Positions 13,326 to 13,729 of a stretch of DNA of 13,729 nucleotides are shown one piece after another. A program made the translations under genes and the position numbers. The notes under the pieces were generated by a model that saw only the letters and a list, made by a program, of their open reading frames with translations, ran no database searches and had not been told where the DNA came from. Within the stretch, counting starts at the first letter, position 1. Every line of letters begins with the position of its first letter. Source of the stretch: CAYLLN01 sp040901775 (lineage in GTDB: Bacteria > Planctomycetota > Planctomycetia > Pirellulales > Pirellulaceae); assembly GCA_040901775.1 (NCBI GenBank), contig JBBDYF010000263.1:1-13729 (forward strand). Direction: 5' to 3'.

Positions 13326-13729
13326 GTGGATGTTTCGCCCACTAGCTCCGATCCGCCGCTGTCGGCTGCCTCTGCCGAGGCGCTCGTCGAGCGCATCGCG
13401 CAGTTGGGCGAAAGCGGCGCGCCCCTGGCCGCCGGCCTGCGGGCCGCTGCCGCCGAGTCCGATTCGTACCGGCTGGCGCAAGCCCTGCGCAGCGTGGCGA
13501 GCGAGGTTGAGCGGGGCCGTCCGCTGGCGGAAATCGTCGCCGGAACGACCCGCCGCCTCCCCCCACACCTGGCCGGTTTGATCGACGCGGCGCAGCGAAC
13601 CGGCAAGCTGGGCCTGGTGCTCTCGGAATGGATCGAGAATCGCCGCCGCGCCCGCCAGCAGTGGCGCTCGGTCACGTCGGCCCTCGCATACCCGGCATTC
13701 ACCATTGTGCTGGCCGTGGTGATTTACAT
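13326..13729 (+). CDS. gspF: Second type II secretion F-family protein, N-terminal part (truncated by window end)
   Basis: A frame opens at GTG 13326 and runs off the window end with 134 complete codons. It lies 17 nt after the stop of the first gspF. Recognisable T2SSF blocks are LGESGAPLAAGLRAAA, ALRSVASEVERGRPLAEIVA and LPPHLAGLIDAAQRTGKLGL, then WRSVTSALAYPAFTIVLAVV, the start of the first membrane segment. The second block parallels LSKRLAAGESLAQIVAG of the preceding gene, so the two are paralogues. The frame is also open slightly upstream without an ATG, so GTG is the best start. It presumably forms the platform together with, or alternating with, the first copy. The C-terminal two thirds are not visible. 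Confidence 0.82.
   Translation, partial: MDVSPTSSDPPLSAASAEALVERIAQLGESGAPLAAGLRAAAAESDSYRLAQALRSVASEVERGRPLAEIVAGTTRRLPPHLAGLIDAAQRTGKLGLVLSEWIENRRRARQQWRSVTSALAYPAFTIVLAVVIY

Noticed and set aside
1..13729. tRNA or rRNA genes
   Set aside because: No T-loop (GGTTCGAATCC-like) with a matching CCA-end arm, and no rRNA signature, was seen on either strand.

Overview
This is a high-GC bacterial chromosomal fragment, most likely from a planctomycete (Pirellulales-like). The reasons are its gene content: a FloA-type flotillin, a ClpS with a Glu-Val-Asp-Lys variant loop, an MCE/Mla transporter, and a GspE followed by two GspF-like proteins. Shine-Dalgarno sequences are mostly absent, GTG starts are frequent, and the intergenic DNA is full of palindromes and heptad repeats. 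The lineage is inferred from general knowledge; no rRNA is present to confirm it. A 100-N scaffold gap (936-1035) shows this is an assembled contig join.

Layout. 1-525 (-): N-terminal half of floA. 526-1408: a repeat-rich, gene-poor stretch with a G-rich heptad array, a truncated retropepsin-like fragment, a 96-bp palindromic tandem repeat broken by the assembly gap, and a cluster of hairpins. 1409-3108 (-): a two-gene unit clpS-mtaB (N-degron adaptor and tRNA ms2t6A methylthiotransferase). 3181-5892 (+): M20 dipeptidase and serS, divergent from clpS. 5893-6158: a convergent gap with a strong hairpin. 6159-10860 (-): a phospholipid/MCE transport operon read mlaE -> [restriction-modification pair] -> mlaF -> mlaD. 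10954-13729 (+): a type II secretion/type IV pilus-like cluster with a short GspE ATPase and two successive GspF-like membrane proteins, the second running off the window.

The most notable point is the restriction-modification (RM) module at about 8280-9884. A beta-class DNA methyltransferase (DPPYNL motif) and a 187-residue protein with an E...D...ExK nuclease pattern, which I read as its cognate restriction enzyme, lie between the permease gene mlaE and the ATPase gene mlaF. These two genes are normally adjacent and encode partners of one ABC complex. The insert has visibly lower GC than its flanks, which suggests horizontal acquisition into a housekeeping envelope operon without breaking its reading frames.

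The remaining genes are ordinary housekeeping functions with small lineage-specific oddities: an 18-residue insert in SerRS, the loss of the usual binding-pocket His in ClpS, and a GspE without its N-terminal domain.
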